From the NCBI GenBank assembly GCA_018335755.1, contig JAGXRK010000062.1, positions 93,786 through 157,785 on the forward strand: DNA of 64,000 nt, written 5' to 3'. This DNA is from Ignavibacterium sp. (lineage in GTDB: Bacteria > Bacteroidota > Ignavibacteria > Ignavibacteriales > Ignavibacteriaceae). Below are positions 52,447 to 61,831 of this stretch, in pieces; position 1 is the first letter of the stretch; the number at the start of each line of letters is the position of its first letter. Position numbers and translations under genes: made by a program. A model generated the notes under the pieces. That model made no database searches. It saw nothing but the letters and a program-made list of their open reading frames with translations, and had not been told where the DNA came from.

Positions 52447-53925
52447 ATGAAATCCTATACCCTCAGCAAATCATCTTTCATCAAAGGCATTCAGTGCGAA
52501 AAGCAGTTATACCTTTACAAGCATTTTTATAAACTGCGCGATCCGATAAGCGAAGAACAGCAGGCAATATTTACACGCGGGACAAATGTAGGTAAGCTTG
52601 CTCAAGATCTTTTTCCCGGCGGAGCTGATCTTTCCCCTGCCAATCAATTCCAGTATGAAAAAGCAGCAAAGCTTACACAGGAAAAAATTCAATCCGGTGT
52701 TAAAGTATTTTATGAGCCGTCCTTCATTTATGATGAACTGCTCGTTGCTGTGGATATACTCGTTAAGCAGAGAAATAAATGGCATATCTACGAAGTGAAA
52801 AGCTCAACCTCCATTTCCGATACTTACATTATGGATGCAGCCGTGCAGTATTATGTGCTTAGAAACTCCGGACTTGATATAAAAGATGTATCTATCATCT
52901 ATATGAATAATCAATATGTAAGACAGGGTGAACTGGATATAAATCAGCTATTTACAATTGAATCCGTGCTTGATCTTATTGAAGAACTTCAGGATATGAT
53001 TCCTGAGTGGATAATCACATTTAAGAAAGTATTGAAAAGTAAATCCATACCTGATATAAAGATCGGTCCGCAATGTAATGATCCATATCCCTGTTCATTT
53101 CTCGGCTACTGCTGGAAAGATATTCCCCAGTATTCTGTGTTTAACATTTCAGGATTGAAGTCAGATAAGAAGTTTGAACTGTTTAACAGCGGTGTGGTTC
53201 ATATTGAAAACATTCCTGACGAGTATAAGCTAAGCGATAAACAGAGATTACAGGTTGATGTGCATAAAAACAGGAAAACCATAATTGACAAAGATGGATT
53301 GAAAGAATTTATGGATACAATTAAGTATCTGTTATACTTTATGGACTTCGAAACATTTATGCCCGCTGTCCCGCTTTATGATAATTCAAGACCATATCAG
53401 CAGATACCTTTTCAGTATGCATTGTATTATCAGAAAGATAGGAAATCGGGTTTAGAGTATTATGAATTTCTTGGAAGTCCGGAATCTGATGCGAGAATAC
53501 CTTTCATTGAAAGCCTGTTGCAGAACACAAAAAGGAAAGGAGATATTCTCGTTTACAATAAATCCTTTGAGATAACCAGGCTGAAAGAAATTGTAAGAGA
53601 CTTTCCGGAATATGCAGATGACATTGAAGAGAGAATAGAAAGAATAAAAGATCTGATGCTGCCGTTCCAGAAAAAGTACTATTATAAACCGGAGATGATG
53701 GGATCGTATTCAATAAAGAATGTACTGCCGGCACTGGTTCCTGATTTGTCATATGAAGGAATGCCTGTCGCAGATGGCGGAATGGCTATGATAGCTTATG
53801 AATCCTTGCTTTATGAAACTGATCCGGATAAAATTGAAAGCATAAGAAAGAATCTTCTTGAGTATTGTAAGATGGATACCTATGCGATGGTTAGAATATG
53901 GAGGGAGTTGGAGAGCATTAAATAA
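52447..53925 (+). CDS. DUF2779 protein with Cas4-like and RNase H-like parts
   Basis: The 492-residue protein has an N-terminal PD-(D/E)XK/Cas4-like part (CEKQLYLYKHF near the start; LVAVDILVKQRNKWHIYEVKSST, about 98-120) with Cys residues around 205-215 (CNDPYPCSFLGYC) that could bind an Fe-S cluster. The C-terminal DUF2779 part begins LLYFMDFETFMPAVPLYDNSRPYQQIPFQYALYY (about 295), an RNase-H-like exonuclease pattern. It may act in DNA repair or defence. A hairpin terminator follows. Confidence 0.88.
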   Translation: MKSYTLSKSSFIKGIQCEKQLYLYKHFYKLRDPISEEQQAIFTRGTNVGKLAQDLFPGGADLSPANQFQYEKAAKLTQEKIQSGVKVFYEPSFIYDELLVAVDILVKQRNKWHIYEVKSSTSISDTYIMDAAVQYYVLRNSGLDIKDVSIIYMNNQYVRQGELDINQLFTIESVLDLIEELQDMIPEWIITFKKVLKSKSIPDIKIGPQCNDPYPCSFLGYCWKDIPQYSVFNISGLKSDKKFELFNSGVVHIENIPDEYKLSDKQRLQVDVHKNRKTIIDKDGLKEFMDTIKYLLYFMDFETFMPAVPLYDNSRPYQQIPFQYALYYQKDRKSGLEYYEFLGSPESDARIPFIESLLQNTKRKGDILVYNKSFEITRLKEIVRDFPEYADDIEERIERIKDLMLPFQKKYYYKPEMMGSYSIKNVLPALVPDLSYEGMPVADGGMAMIAYESLLYETDPDKIESIRKNLLEYCKMDTYAMVRIWRELESIK

Positions 53926-53926
53926 A

Positions 53927-53964
53927 AAATGCGAAAACCGCTTAAAATCGCAATTCTCGCATTT
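53927..53964. terminator. Hairpin between DUF2779 gene and tRNA-Ser
   Basis: Arms AAATGCGA (53927-53934) and TCGCATTT (53957-53964) form an 8-bp stem. Runs of A before and GAAAAAAC after it mean that it could end transcripts from both sides, the DUF2779 gene on plus and the tRNA on minus. Confidence 0.6.
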
Positions 53965-53977
53965 GAAAAAACTGGTG

Positions 53978-54064
53978 CGGAGAGTCAGGGATTCGAACCC
54001 CGGAAGGACTTGCATCCTTAACGGTTTTCAAGACCGCCGCATTCAACCACTCTGCCAACTCTCC
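53978..54064 (-). tRNA. tRNA-Ser (anticodon UGA)
   Basis: On the minus strand an acceptor stem GGAGAGT/ACTCTCC, a long serine-type variable arm (AAGGATGCAAGTCCTT), a T-arm GGGTTCGAATCCC and anticodon loop CTTGAAA give a complete 87-nt tRNA-Ser(UGA). A 3' CCA is not encoded in place; the bases after the discriminator read CACCA. Confidence 0.95.
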
Positions 54065-54177
54065 GTATTATGCTACTATTTCCCCTTTTTTGAGGCACAA
54101 ATATATAAATACTGCCTGTTTATACAAACTGTTTTTTCTATCTTGTAACTGCCATTTTCAAAACTGTAGGATTAAAG

Positions 54178-54933
54178 ATGTATAAGGAATTTCATGATTT
54201 TTCAAATCATCTTGCACAAGTCAGCGGTAAAATTATTAGGCAGTATTTCCGTAAAAAGGTAACTGTTGATTCAAAGAATGATTTTTCACCCGTTACTATT
54301 ACAGATAAGAAATCAGAAGAATTGATGCGTGAGGAAATATTAAAACATTTTCCCGATCACGGAATTATCGGTGAAGAGTTCGGAAATCATAACACCGACG
54401 CTGAATATGTATGGGTGCTTGATCCTATCGACGGAACTAAAAGTTTTATCTCCGGCGCACTTACTTTTGGTACCTTAATAGCTTTATTACAGAATGGTAA
54501 ACCAATACTCGGTGTTATCAATCAGCCAATCATTAATGAATTTCTGATAGGTGATAATGGCGAAGCGAAATTAAATGACGCTAAAGTTACTGTACGAAGC
54601 TGTGATAAAATCTCTGATGCGGTTCTGCTCACAACCGATCATTTTAATATCGGTAAATACCAGGATCAGAATAAGTTTGATGCTCTTGCAAAAAAAGTTA
54701 AGCTGTACCGGCATTGGGGTGATTGTTACGGCTATCTTCTTCTGGCTTCCGGATATGCTGATATAATGATAGATCCTATAATGAATTTGTGGGATTCAAT
54801 GGCACTCATTCCAATAATAAGGGGTGCCGGAGGAATTATTTCTGATTACCAGGGTAATGATCCGGTTAAAGGAAACAATATTGTTGCTTCCAGTCCCGCA
54901 ATACACGCGGAGATTATTAAAACATTAAATTAA
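54178..54933 (+). CDS. Inositol-monophosphatase family phosphatase, HisN-like
   Basis: The 251-residue protein has the metal-binding motifs GEEFG (about 62-66), WVLDPIDGTKSF (about 77-88) and WDSMALIPII with Gly-rich end. The details (DPIDGTKSFISGALTFGTLIAL and RHWGDCYGYLLLASGYADIMID) are those of histidinol-phosphatase HisN. It most likely removes phosphate from histidinol phosphate, but a role in inositol phosphate turnover cannot be excluded. Its end overlaps the convergent membrane-protein gene by four bases. Confidence 0.88.
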   Translation: MYKEFHDFSNHLAQVSGKIIRQYFRKKVTVDSKNDFSPVTITDKKSEELMREEILKHFPDHGIIGEEFGNHNTDAEYVWVLDPIDGTKSFISGALTFGTLIALLQNGKPILGVINQPIINEFLIGDNGEAKLNDAKVTVRSCDKISDAVLLTTDHFNIGKYQDQNKFDALAKKVKLYRHWGDCYGYLLLASGYADIMIDPIMNLWDSMALIPIIRGAGGIISDYQGNDPVKGNNIVASSPAIHAEIIKTLN

Positions 54934-55694
54934 AATCTTACCAAAAGATATACTGCAATTGTAATCAGCATTGAGGCTGCTGCAAAGGGTTTGGGGTTTT
55001 CAACTTTAAAGTGAATAACTGTAAATACAATCCATACAACCAGAAATAAAACTGCATACCAGGGAAAAAGATTACCAATGGGCGGTATCTGGTTATTTAT
55101 ATATCCATACTTATAGCTTAAGTAAAGCGGATGCACCATTGCAGTGAACAGAAGCGTAACCATTACTGTAACAAATGAATATTTCTTTATTTTCTGATTT
55201 GCGCTGAACGATTCTAAACCTGTTCTTAAGGCTAAGAATAAGATCAGGTAAATTAAAAATCCGTTGAAGAATTTAACCGGTACCGGCACTTTGGAATAAA
55301 ATGTAAGCGGAACAGGAACTCCCCCCGCAGGTTCATATTCTCTGTCCTTGTAACTTAGCAATATTTTATACTCAATTTGTTTTAACGTACTTTGAATTGG
55401 GATTTCACCGATCAGAACTTTTTCACCCCCTTTCATCCGGGCTTCATACCAATATCCTGATTCATTAATGTTTCTCCATTTTATCTTTCCTGCCAGATCA
55501 GGGATATCCGTTCTGATGATCACAGAAAAATCATCAGGTCCGTAGTGGGTCTTTTCTAACATATAAGAAACTTTTTTACCCTTAACACCAATTGTGCCTG
55601 TAACAGGATACGTTTTATCTGTTATGTTATATGTGTAACCGGTAAGAAAAGTAATAACTATTGCGGCAAGCCAGAGAATTATGGTTTTATGCAT
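54930..55694 (-). CDS. Unknown membrane protein
   Basis: The protein has an N-terminal helix (about 5-20), a beta-rich extracytoplasmic region (about 25-140), and four further hydrophobic helices in the last 110 residues (FFNGFLIYLILFLALR, SFVTVMVTLLFTAMV, WYAVLFLVVWIVFTVIHF, AASMLITIAVYLLV). Family unknown. An upstream start at 55751 would run across the neighbouring terminator, so I place the start at the ATG at 55694, giving 254 residues. Confidence 0.7.
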   Translation of the reverse strand: MHKTIILWLAAIVITFLTGYTYNITDKTYPVTGTIGVKGKKVSYMLEKTHYGPDDFSVIIRTDIPDLAGKIKWRNINESGYWYEARMKGGEKVLIGEIPIQSTLKQIEYKILLSYKDREYEPAGGVPVPLTFYSKVPVPVKFFNGFLIYLILFLALRTGLESFSANQKIKKYSFVTVMVTLLFTAMVHPLYLSYKYGYINNQIPPIGNLFPWYAVLFLVVWIVFTVIHFKVENPKPFAAASMLITIAVYLLVRF

Positions 55695-55730
55695 ATGTAA
55701 TTTTTTTAAGTGAACTGAAAATGATATACT

Positions 55731-55762
55731 AAAATAAAAAACCCTGACCAATATAGTCAGGG
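55731..55762 (-). terminator. Intrinsic terminator after the 390-residue protein gene
   Basis: In minus-strand sense CCCTGAC, a 7-base loop and GTCAGGG (55756-55762 pairing with 55742-55748) are followed by TTTTTATTTT. A textbook intrinsic terminator 26 bp after the stop of the gene at 55789. It ends the GldL/GldM-like operon. Confidence 0.9.
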
Positions 55763-55788
55763 CTTAAATACCAGATTAACAAATTTAA

Positions 55789-56961
55789 TTAGAATGATGT
55801 TCCAAGTTTAAACCTCAAATTCACAAAAATTTTGGTAAACCCGAATCCTCCTGAAGCAAGTGTAGATAAGCTTGCGGAAGGTCCAATGGCAAAAGCACTG
55901 AATCCCCAGCCTTCCATAACTTTTTGAACAAGAAGATTAATGTTATACTGCGGCTCTCTGTATTTACTGCCGGGCATTCCATCAAAAGTAAGATCAAAAG
56001 TGCTTCCGGCTAATGACATTTCGCGGAAAGTAAAACCAAAATGCCATTCATCTAAAAACTGAGCAACATATATTTTACCGCGTGTTGAACCGAGTACACT
56101 AAGCGGATACCTAAACTCCCAATTTAAATATGATTGATTATCGTGAATTAATCTTGCGCTGTATTTTACCGTGCTGTCCGGATTAAGCACCACTGTACCG
56201 GCGCTTTCCTGAAAATATTTTATTAGTTTTGATTCCCCTATATTGTTTGATGCTTTGAAATATCCAAACTCAAAAAAGTTACCGAAAGGAATGGTATAAT
56301 TTACATGGTATCCTTCGCTTACAATTATGTTGTTATGATTCTGATCTTTCATTACTTCTATCATCGCATCAATATGACTGAAGAAGCCTGCACGCACTCC
56401 AAGTATGTGAAAGTTTACTTCTATCATATTTGTTTCCAGTGAACCGGAGTATGGCGTTCCGATTCCAAGCGATAAACCAACATCCTGTTTAAGGGAAAGC
56501 CCCACTCTTTCACCACCCTGCATTTGCATAAATGGATTTATATAACCAAGCGTGGGTGATATCTGAGTTTTAGTGGGTGTAGCTAAAACTTTTCCGAACC
56601 TTACTTTATCTATTACTCTTGTGAACACACTTGCAAAATGAACATCTTCCATCAGGTTGATTTTAAATGGATATGTAATAATTCTTGCCCGCATTTCACC
56701 AGGTAAGGCAAGAAATGGATAAAGCGAGCCCTTGATTGCAATGGTTTGATTGTTTGGGTCCCTTAGATCAACAATTATTTCTGCTTTAGGATCAGGAGGA
56801 TCAATAAATAACACCTCCTGAATTTGAATGAACAAGCTGTCATCGAGGGGTTCCATCTGATAATAGACAATCTGCTCTTCTTCTTCCTGGGCAAAGGATG
56901 TTATTGGAAGAACTAATATTAAAACCAGTATAATAAAATATAATGTATATAAGCGTTTCAT
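55789..56961 (-). CDS. Secreted/outer-membrane protein of the GldL/GldM-like operon
   Basis: The 390-residue protein has a signal peptide (MKRLYTLYFIILVLILVLPITSFAQ) followed by an acidic stretch and a mostly beta-strand part with repeated amphipathic strands, ending in LRFKLGTSF, an aromatic-terminated barrel-like end. I do not recognise the family. It is the third gene of a minus-strand operon after the GldL-like and GldM-like genes, 18 bp from the latter. This suggests an outer-membrane partner of the complex, as SprF/PorP is in T9SS. That role is inferred from position only. Confidence 0.7.
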   Translation of the reverse strand: MKRLYTLYFIILVLILVLPITSFAQEEEEQIVYYQMEPLDDSLFIQIQEVLFIDPPDPKAEIIVDLRDPNNQTIAIKGSLYPFLALPGEMRARIITYPFKINLMEDVHFASVFTRVIDKVRFGKVLATPTKTQISPTLGYINPFMQMQGGERVGLSLKQDVGLSLGIGTPYSGSLETNMIEVNFHILGVRAGFFSHIDAMIEVMKDQNHNNIIVSEGYHVNYTIPFGNFFEFGYFKASNNIGESKLIKYFQESAGTVVLNPDSTVKYSARLIHDNQSYLNWEFRYPLSVLGSTRGKIYVAQFLDEWHFGFTFREMSLAGSTFDLTFDGMPGSKYREPQYNINLLVQKVMEGWGFSAFAIGPSASLSTLASGGFGFTKIFVNLRFKLGTSF

Positions 56962-56979
56962 CTTTCGTATTCCCGGTGG

Positions 56980-57924
56980 TTAGTTTGAAAAATCCGTAAA
57001 GAAGAACGAATCGCCTACCTGAACTCTGTCTTTACTTCTTTCATCAACAGCAGTAAAGAAAAAATTCACTTTATATCTTCCATCGGGTTCACGTAAATTG
57101 CCAAACTTATCCAGCCAATCGTTATAAGCTCTTTCAGTTGAAGCAACATTAAGAGAAACATTATAAACGAGATTGTTATTACCGTCCCGCTGCGGACCTG
57201 TTACAGAAATGGGTCCGGTGTAAGTTACCTTTAATTGATCCGGTCTCGCATCAATTATTGTAACTTTAAAAACGGTAATACGCTGAAGTTCTCTTACATA
57301 AATTCTTGAAGCGTTCATTCTTGTAGTAACGCGTTCAATTTTTATTTCCGGTGGTTTATTGGGTATAACTTTTACACGCTCTTCCTGTGTTCCAAACTTT
57401 ATAATTATCTCTTCCTGATCAAGAAGGTCAAAACGTTTTTCCTGCCCTGGCGGAACAACTGCAATTGTTTGTCCGCTTCGCGGGTCAACAATATTTGCAG
57501 GAACACTTCCGGTGTTTCTTGCCATGTTCCAGGTATACTGGATGAACGTTTGTTTAGCTGAAATTGGTGACTGCATTATTTTTTGTTCTTCAACAATTTC
57601 GGGTTCTTCTTTTGGAGGGGGAATTTCTTCAACAATTTTATTTAAATCCTGAACTTTCCTGTTTAGATCAGCTAATTTTCTTTTTAGCTCTTCATTTTCA
57701 ACAGGAAGATTTGGGTCGATCTCAATTTTAAAATCCAGACCTAAAGCATAAATAGAATCCAGTAAAGCACTAAGTGAATCTCTTACGCTTTTTTGTACTG
57801 TTTCTTCTTCAAGTGCAACTCTTCTCAAATCAAGATCGGCGCCTTTTAACGCAAGCACTGTAATAACAAAAATGTACAGCACCTGGTAAATAACAAACTT
57901 ACTATCTCTGTTTTTATTTATCAT
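56980..57924 (-). CDS. GldM/PorM-like periplasmic protein with one membrane helix
   Basis: The 314-residue protein opens MINKNRDSKFVIYQVLYIFVITVLALKG, resembling the GldM start with its helix and conserved LAL. A coiled-coil-like region (about 75-110) and beta-rich domains follow, including VIPNKPPEIKIERVTTRMNASRIYVREL. In T9SS, GldM couples inner-membrane motion to the periplasm. The resemblance is partial (GldM is ~520 residues), so this may be a GldM-related protein of a different machine. Confidence 0.55.
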   Translation of the reverse strand: MINKNRDSKFVIYQVLYIFVITVLALKGADLDLRRVALEEETVQKSVRDSLSALLDSIYALGLDFKIEIDPNLPVENEELKRKLADLNRKVQDLNKIVEEIPPPKEEPEIVEEQKIMQSPISAKQTFIQYTWNMARNTGSVPANIVDPRSGQTIAVVPPGQEKRFDLLDQEEIIIKFGTQEERVKVIPNKPPEIKIERVTTRMNASRIYVRELQRITVFKVTIIDARPDQLKVTYTGPISVTGPQRDGNNNLVYNVSLNVASTERAYNDWLDKFGNLREPDGRYKVNFFFTAVDERSKDRVQVGDSFFFTDFSN

Positions 57925-57936
57925 TTTAAAGTTTCT

Positions 57937-58920
57937 TTACTTTTTAACCACTATTGCTTCAAGAGATTTTAATCCGGTTAAAGTTTTTTCATCGCCAAGA
58001 GAATTTGCCGCCTGATTTAATGAGTTTGCAAGTGCATTTAACTGTGTGATCTTATCTGCACTTACACTATCAAGCTGATTAACCTTTTCTGCTAAAACGC
58101 TTATTGATGAAAAGTTCTTATGCATTATTTCACTTAGTCTGGCAGACTGTTCAAGCAATGCTCTGAACTTCTCCATATCCTGAAGACTCATTTCAGTTCC
58201 GCGTCCGGTACCAACGGTATCTTTGCTGATCTGCTTCATAAGGTTTTTGGAGTTTTCAATTTGAATTCTTGAAAAATATTTTTCACGCATATCTTTAACA
58301 TGATTTACAATATTCTGGAACTCAACTCCGAGCTGATCGAGCACAGGTTCAAATAACTTTCCAAGTGCAAGAACTATCAATGCTTTTACTTCGAAGGGGA
58401 CAGATAATCCTAAAAATATTTCTTCACCAAGTGATATACTGATAAGGAGAATGGCTGCGCCGATAAGAGGCAATGCAGTTGCAATACTGTCAATAACACT
58501 GGTATATGAATTAATTATTCTGTCAATTGTGGCACTGGCGGGAGTTCTTATTATTTCAAGCTTAAGCTTCGAATAAGCTCTGTATGCAAGAAACACAAAA
58601 ATTGCATAGGTAACCAGAGGCAGCCACCAGAATCGGTAAGGTTCAAACTCGCCGGTAGCCGGTTCCCACCCCGGGAATAAAGCTCTTGCCAGGTCTATTG
58701 TTACGTTTCCAAGAACCGGAACGTAAGAAAGATCCAGAAAGAATGAAAAGATTAATGCAATGAATGATATTATTCCTGCCTTTGCAACAACCGCAAACTG
58801 AACTTTTCTTACTGCCGAACGGGTATATTCTTCAAGTTCTCTTTCAAGATCGTTATTTCCAAAGTCTGATGCTGACAATGGTTCGTTCTCGTTTTGTGTT
58901 CTTTTTGTTCTGCCGATCAT
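57937..58920 (-). CDS. GldL/MotA-like inner-membrane protein
   Basis: The 327-residue protein has four hydrophobic helices (about 46-66, 104-122, 150-170 and 178-195), the third being SIATALPLIGAAILLISISLGEE, which resembles the MotA/ExbB/TolQ channel helix. A long cytoplasmic C-terminus (about 200-327) carries heptad-like repeats. GldL has similar helices and a cytoplasmic tail and works with GldM as a proton-driven motor. The GldM-like gene follows 12 bp later. Identification as the motor subunit is tentative. Confidence 0.55.
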   Translation of the reverse strand: MIGRTKRTQNENEPLSASDFGNNDLERELEEYTRSAVRKVQFAVVAKAGIISFIALIFSFFLDLSYVPVLGNVTIDLARALFPGWEPATGEFEPYRFWWLPLVTYAIFVFLAYRAYSKLKLEIIRTPASATIDRIINSYTSVIDSIATALPLIGAAILLISISLGEEIFLGLSVPFEVKALIVLALGKLFEPVLDQLGVEFQNIVNHVKDMREKYFSRIQIENSKNLMKQISKDTVGTGRGTEMSLQDMEKFRALLEQSARLSEIMHKNFSSISVLAEKVNQLDSVSADKITQLNALANSLNQAANSLGDEKTLTGLKSLEAIVVKK

Positions 58921-59337
58921 TATTTTTTATCCTTAAATATGTTCTTGTTTCTTTCTTTTTTCCTGCTGCAACAAATATTTTTTCAGAAAGGAACTAAAAG
59001 ATGAAGGGATTTTTCAATTATCATGCCATTTCTCCTTTTTTAATACTTTATAATAATGTGTTTAATCAAGTTCATGTTTGTAAGATTAGCTTCTTTTACG
59101 ATAGAAAAAAACTAAATATGTCAAACATCCAATCGAATTACGATTAATGGTATGTAAAAAATAATAAAACTTGACGATTGGTTAAAACTAATTAATTATC
59201 TGCAGATATGTAATGGTTAATTATACCAATACTTCCGGTAAATATTACGTAATTGAAAAATAATTAAACACATTTAAGATATTGTTAATATATTAAATTA
59301 CATTAGTTAAATATTTTTGTTATACAGACAATAGACA
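58921..59337. other. 417-bp AT-rich intergenic region
   Basis: No gene. It separates the divergent GldL-like operon and the amylase gene. TATTTTTG at 59312 fits the Bacteroidota -7 pattern TAnnTTTG, 19 bases before the amylase start, but a matching TTTG -33 box was not found. Several short AT-rich repeats are present without clear structure. Confidence 0.4.
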
Positions 59338-60810
59338 ATGAATAACCCAAGAATATATGAAATAAACACGCGAGTCTGGATTAAGCAGTTTGGTGCCGAT
59401 TCAAAACTCTGTGATATTCCCGATGATTTTATAAAAAGACTATCCGATTGGGGAATGGATGCATTGTGGCTTATGGGCATATGGAACAACAATCCGGAAA
59501 CTATTGAAGAGTATTGCTTCGAACCTTCTCTTGTGGCTGCTTACAATAATAGTATGCCTGACTGGAATAAGAAGGACGTTATCGGCTCACCATATTCCAT
59601 AGACAATTATGAAGTAAACACAAACCTCGGTACTAAAAAGGACTTACTAAACTTTAAACAAAAACTTAATGATGCGGGAATAAAACTAGTTTTAGATTTT
59701 ATTCCGAACCATTTCAGCTCTTATTCAAATTTACTTAAAACAAACCCGGGTATTTTCCTTCCCGCAGATCATACTTTGTTCAGAGGCGACGGCTATACGT
59801 TTTTTCAATCGCCTTACGATCAGGAAAAGTATTTTGCACACGGAAGGGATCCGCTTTTTCCTCCATGGAAGGATACCGCACAGATAAATTTTTTCAGTGA
59901 AGAAGCAAGAATGTTTTTTACTGAAATTCTTAAAGATTTAATCACACTATGTGATGGTGTCCGCTGCGATATGGCAATGCTTCCGCTTACAAATGTTTTT
60001 TATAATACATGGGTGGGCGTGCTTAAAAAATACGGTATCGAAAAGCCTGATACAGAGTTTTGGACAGAAATTATTTCTTCAGTAAAAAAACATAAAAAAG
60101 ATTTCTTTTTTATTGCAGAAGCTTACTGGGATCTTGAATGGAATCTTCAGCAGTTAGGATTTGATTATACTTACGATAAACGATTGACTGACCGACTTGG
60201 CTCTGCAGATTTACGCGTCATAAAAGATCATCTTACAGCAAGTATGAACTTTCAGAAAAAATCGGTGCGCTTTATTGAAAATCACGATGAAGAAAGAGCC
60301 GCCGGGCATTTCGGAAAAGATAAATCATTATCTGCAGCTACGCTTATCAGCACTATCCCTGGTATGATCTTATATCACGACGGGCAATTTGAAGGCAGAA
60401 AAATTAAGTTGCCGGTTCAGCTTGGCCGGCTGCCCGATGAAAAGTTTGACAAAAGAGTTTTTAACTACTACGAAAAACTTCTTGAAATAACCCGGCAGGA
60501 ACTATTTAGAAAAGGTGAATGGAAAATGATGGAGTGTTTTCCTGTTTCACCTAATGATTATACTAACGAAAATCTGTTTGCCTGTGAATGGAGTTATAAG
60601 CAGACCGTAAAAGTTGTTGCTGTCAACTATTCGGGCAGTACTGCCAGATGCAGGTTAAAGATCAATATATCTTCCGATAAAACCGACGTTACTATGTTTG
60701 ATGAACTTAATAACGTAAATTATAAGCGGGAGATTTCTGAAATTACAGGAATCGGTCTGTTTGTAGAGCTTAAAGCTTTCAGCAGTCATATATTTTCAGT
60801 AAAAAAATAG
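59338..60810 (+). CDS. GH13 alpha-amylase family glycosidase
   Basis: The 490-residue (beta/alpha)8 enzyme has the catalytic triad of GH13: nucleophile in GVRCDMAML (about 210-218), acid/base in FIAEAYWD (about 258-265) and third Asp in ENHDEER (about 316-322), plus DFIPNHFS (region I, about 119-126). No signal peptide, so it acts in the cytoplasm, perhaps on glycogen or maltodextrin-like substrates; alpha-glucan specificity is not certain. A C-terminal beta domain (about 400-490) is present. Confidence 0.9.
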   Translation: MNNPRIYEINTRVWIKQFGADSKLCDIPDDFIKRLSDWGMDALWLMGIWNNNPETIEEYCFEPSLVAAYNNSMPDWNKKDVIGSPYSIDNYEVNTNLGTKKDLLNFKQKLNDAGIKLVLDFIPNHFSSYSNLLKTNPGIFLPADHTLFRGDGYTFFQSPYDQEKYFAHGRDPLFPPWKDTAQINFFSEEARMFFTEILKDLITLCDGVRCDMAMLPLTNVFYNTWVGVLKKYGIEKPDTEFWTEIISSVKKHKKDFFFIAEAYWDLEWNLQQLGFDYTYDKRLTDRLGSADLRVIKDHLTASMNFQKKSVRFIENHDEERAAGHFGKDKSLSAATLISTIPGMILYHDGQFEGRKIKLPVQLGRLPDEKFDKRVFNYYEKLLEITRQELFRKGEWKMMECFPVSPNDYTNENLFACEWSYKQTVKVVAVNYSGSTARCRLKINISSDKTDVTMFDELNNVNYKREISEITGIGLFVELKAFSSHIFSVKK

Positions 60811-60896
60811 GATTTAAAAAGGACTTCCTTTTATCCCGGTTAGTTATATATCTTTGCGCAACTTTTTAATAAATCAAACATCTTACAAATTTAATT

Positions 60897-61115
60897 ATGG
60901 CAAAAAAAAGCACGGTTCAGAAGGAAAGAAAAATAGGGAAACAGGCGCCGCCTAATAAGCAGCTTATTGATCCTAAACATAAAAACACTTTCTGGACAAT
61001 TTTAATCCTGGTTGTACTAACTGTTTTTTTTATAATAAATAACACGAGGGATGAACCCGAGCAGGGACCTTATCCGCCAAATTATGTTCCGCAAAGTTCA
61101 ACACAAAGTGACTAG
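60897..61115 (+). CDS. Small single-helix membrane protein
   Basis: The 72-residue protein has a basic N-terminus (MAKKSTVQKERKIGKQ), one membrane helix (FWTILILVVLTVFFII, about 32-48) and a Pro-rich outer tail. Unknown function. It precedes the TlpA-like gene by 20 bp and is probably co-transcribed with it. Confidence 0.7.
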   Translation: MAKKSTVQKERKIGKQAPPNKQLIDPKHKNTFWTILILVVLTVFFIINNTRDEPEQGPYPPNYVPQSSTQSD

Positions 61116-61135
61116 ATAATATTTAAGGAGATAAA

Positions 61136-61681
61136 ATGAAGCAAATCTTAATTGTTCTGTTTATAACATTCTTTACCTTTACAACATTCGGCTGTCAAAA
61201 GCAGGAAAACGAAAACAATATTCCGGTTGATGAAAACAATAATGTTAATGTGGTTAGTGACGGAAAGAAGGCAGCAGATTTTGATCTTAAAACTTTAGAC
61301 GGCAAAAGTGTAAAACTATCCGATTACAAAGGCAAGATCGTTATAATAGATTTCTGGGCTACCTGGTGTCCGCCTTGCCGAAAAGGTGTTCCTGATCTTA
61401 TCTCAATTCAGAATGAGTTTAAAGATAACCTTGTTGTAATTGGTATATCTCTCGACCAGCAGAATACAATTAAAGATCTTAATCCGTTTATAAAAAGTTA
61501 TGGAATAAATTATCCTGTTGTTCTTGGAACCCAGCAGGTGGTTGCGGATTATGGAAATATTCAGGCAATTCCTACTTCATTTGTGGTTGATCAGAACGGG
61601 AATATTGTTGATACGCATGTAGGACTTGTACCTAAATCCACTTATACAGATTTGATAACTAAATTGCTTAAAAAATCTTAA
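61136..61681 (+). CDS. TlpA-like thioredoxin-fold lipoprotein
   Basis: The 181-residue lipoprotein (lipobox TFGC) has a Redoxin/AhpC-TSA fold with active site WATWCPPCRK (about 77-86; CPPC pair) preceded by VKLSDYKGKIVIIDFWA. It probably reduces periplasmic or membrane-anchored disulfides, as in ResA and TlpA. A Shine-Dalgarno GGAG precedes the ATG. The 3' region holds a palindrome that may stop its transcript. Confidence 0.9.
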   Translation: MKQILIVLFITFFTFTTFGCQKQENENNIPVDENNNVNVVSDGKKAADFDLKTLDGKSVKLSDYKGKIVIIDFWATWCPPCRKGVPDLISIQNEFKDNLVVIGISLDQQNTIKDLNPFIKSYGINYPVVLGTQQVVADYGNIQAIPTSFVVDQNGNIVDTHVGLVPKSTYTDLITKLLKKS

Positions 61682-61712
61682 ACTTTTTAATGGAGGCTGT
61701 CTCACAAGTAAT

Positions 61713-61808
61713 GTTTTCTCGATAATTTTTCTGTCCCGATGCATCGGGACAGAAAAAAACTCGAAATCCAATAAAGGGTTCTCGAGTAATGAAATGTATC
61801 GAGAAAAC
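61713..61808. repeat. Palindromic repeat between TlpA-like and response-regulator genes
   Basis: Ends are a 12-bp perfect inverted repeat (GTTTTCTCGATA at 61713 with its complement at 61797). Inside is a 32-bp perfect palindrome at 61726-61757 (centre GATGCATC). The style (CCCGAT...ATCGGG inside CTCGATA...TATCGAG ends) is that of the GIY-YIG-linked units at 36062-36818. Transcribed from the left, the inner palindrome with following A/T run could terminate the TlpA-like gene. Confidence 0.75.
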
Positions 61809-61831
61809 CTCTGGAGGCAGCACCTTTCACG

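Noticed and set aside
53978..54064. tRNA-Ser as attachment site for the mobile island
   Set aside because: No duplicate of the tRNA 3' end and no integrase gene were found in the window.
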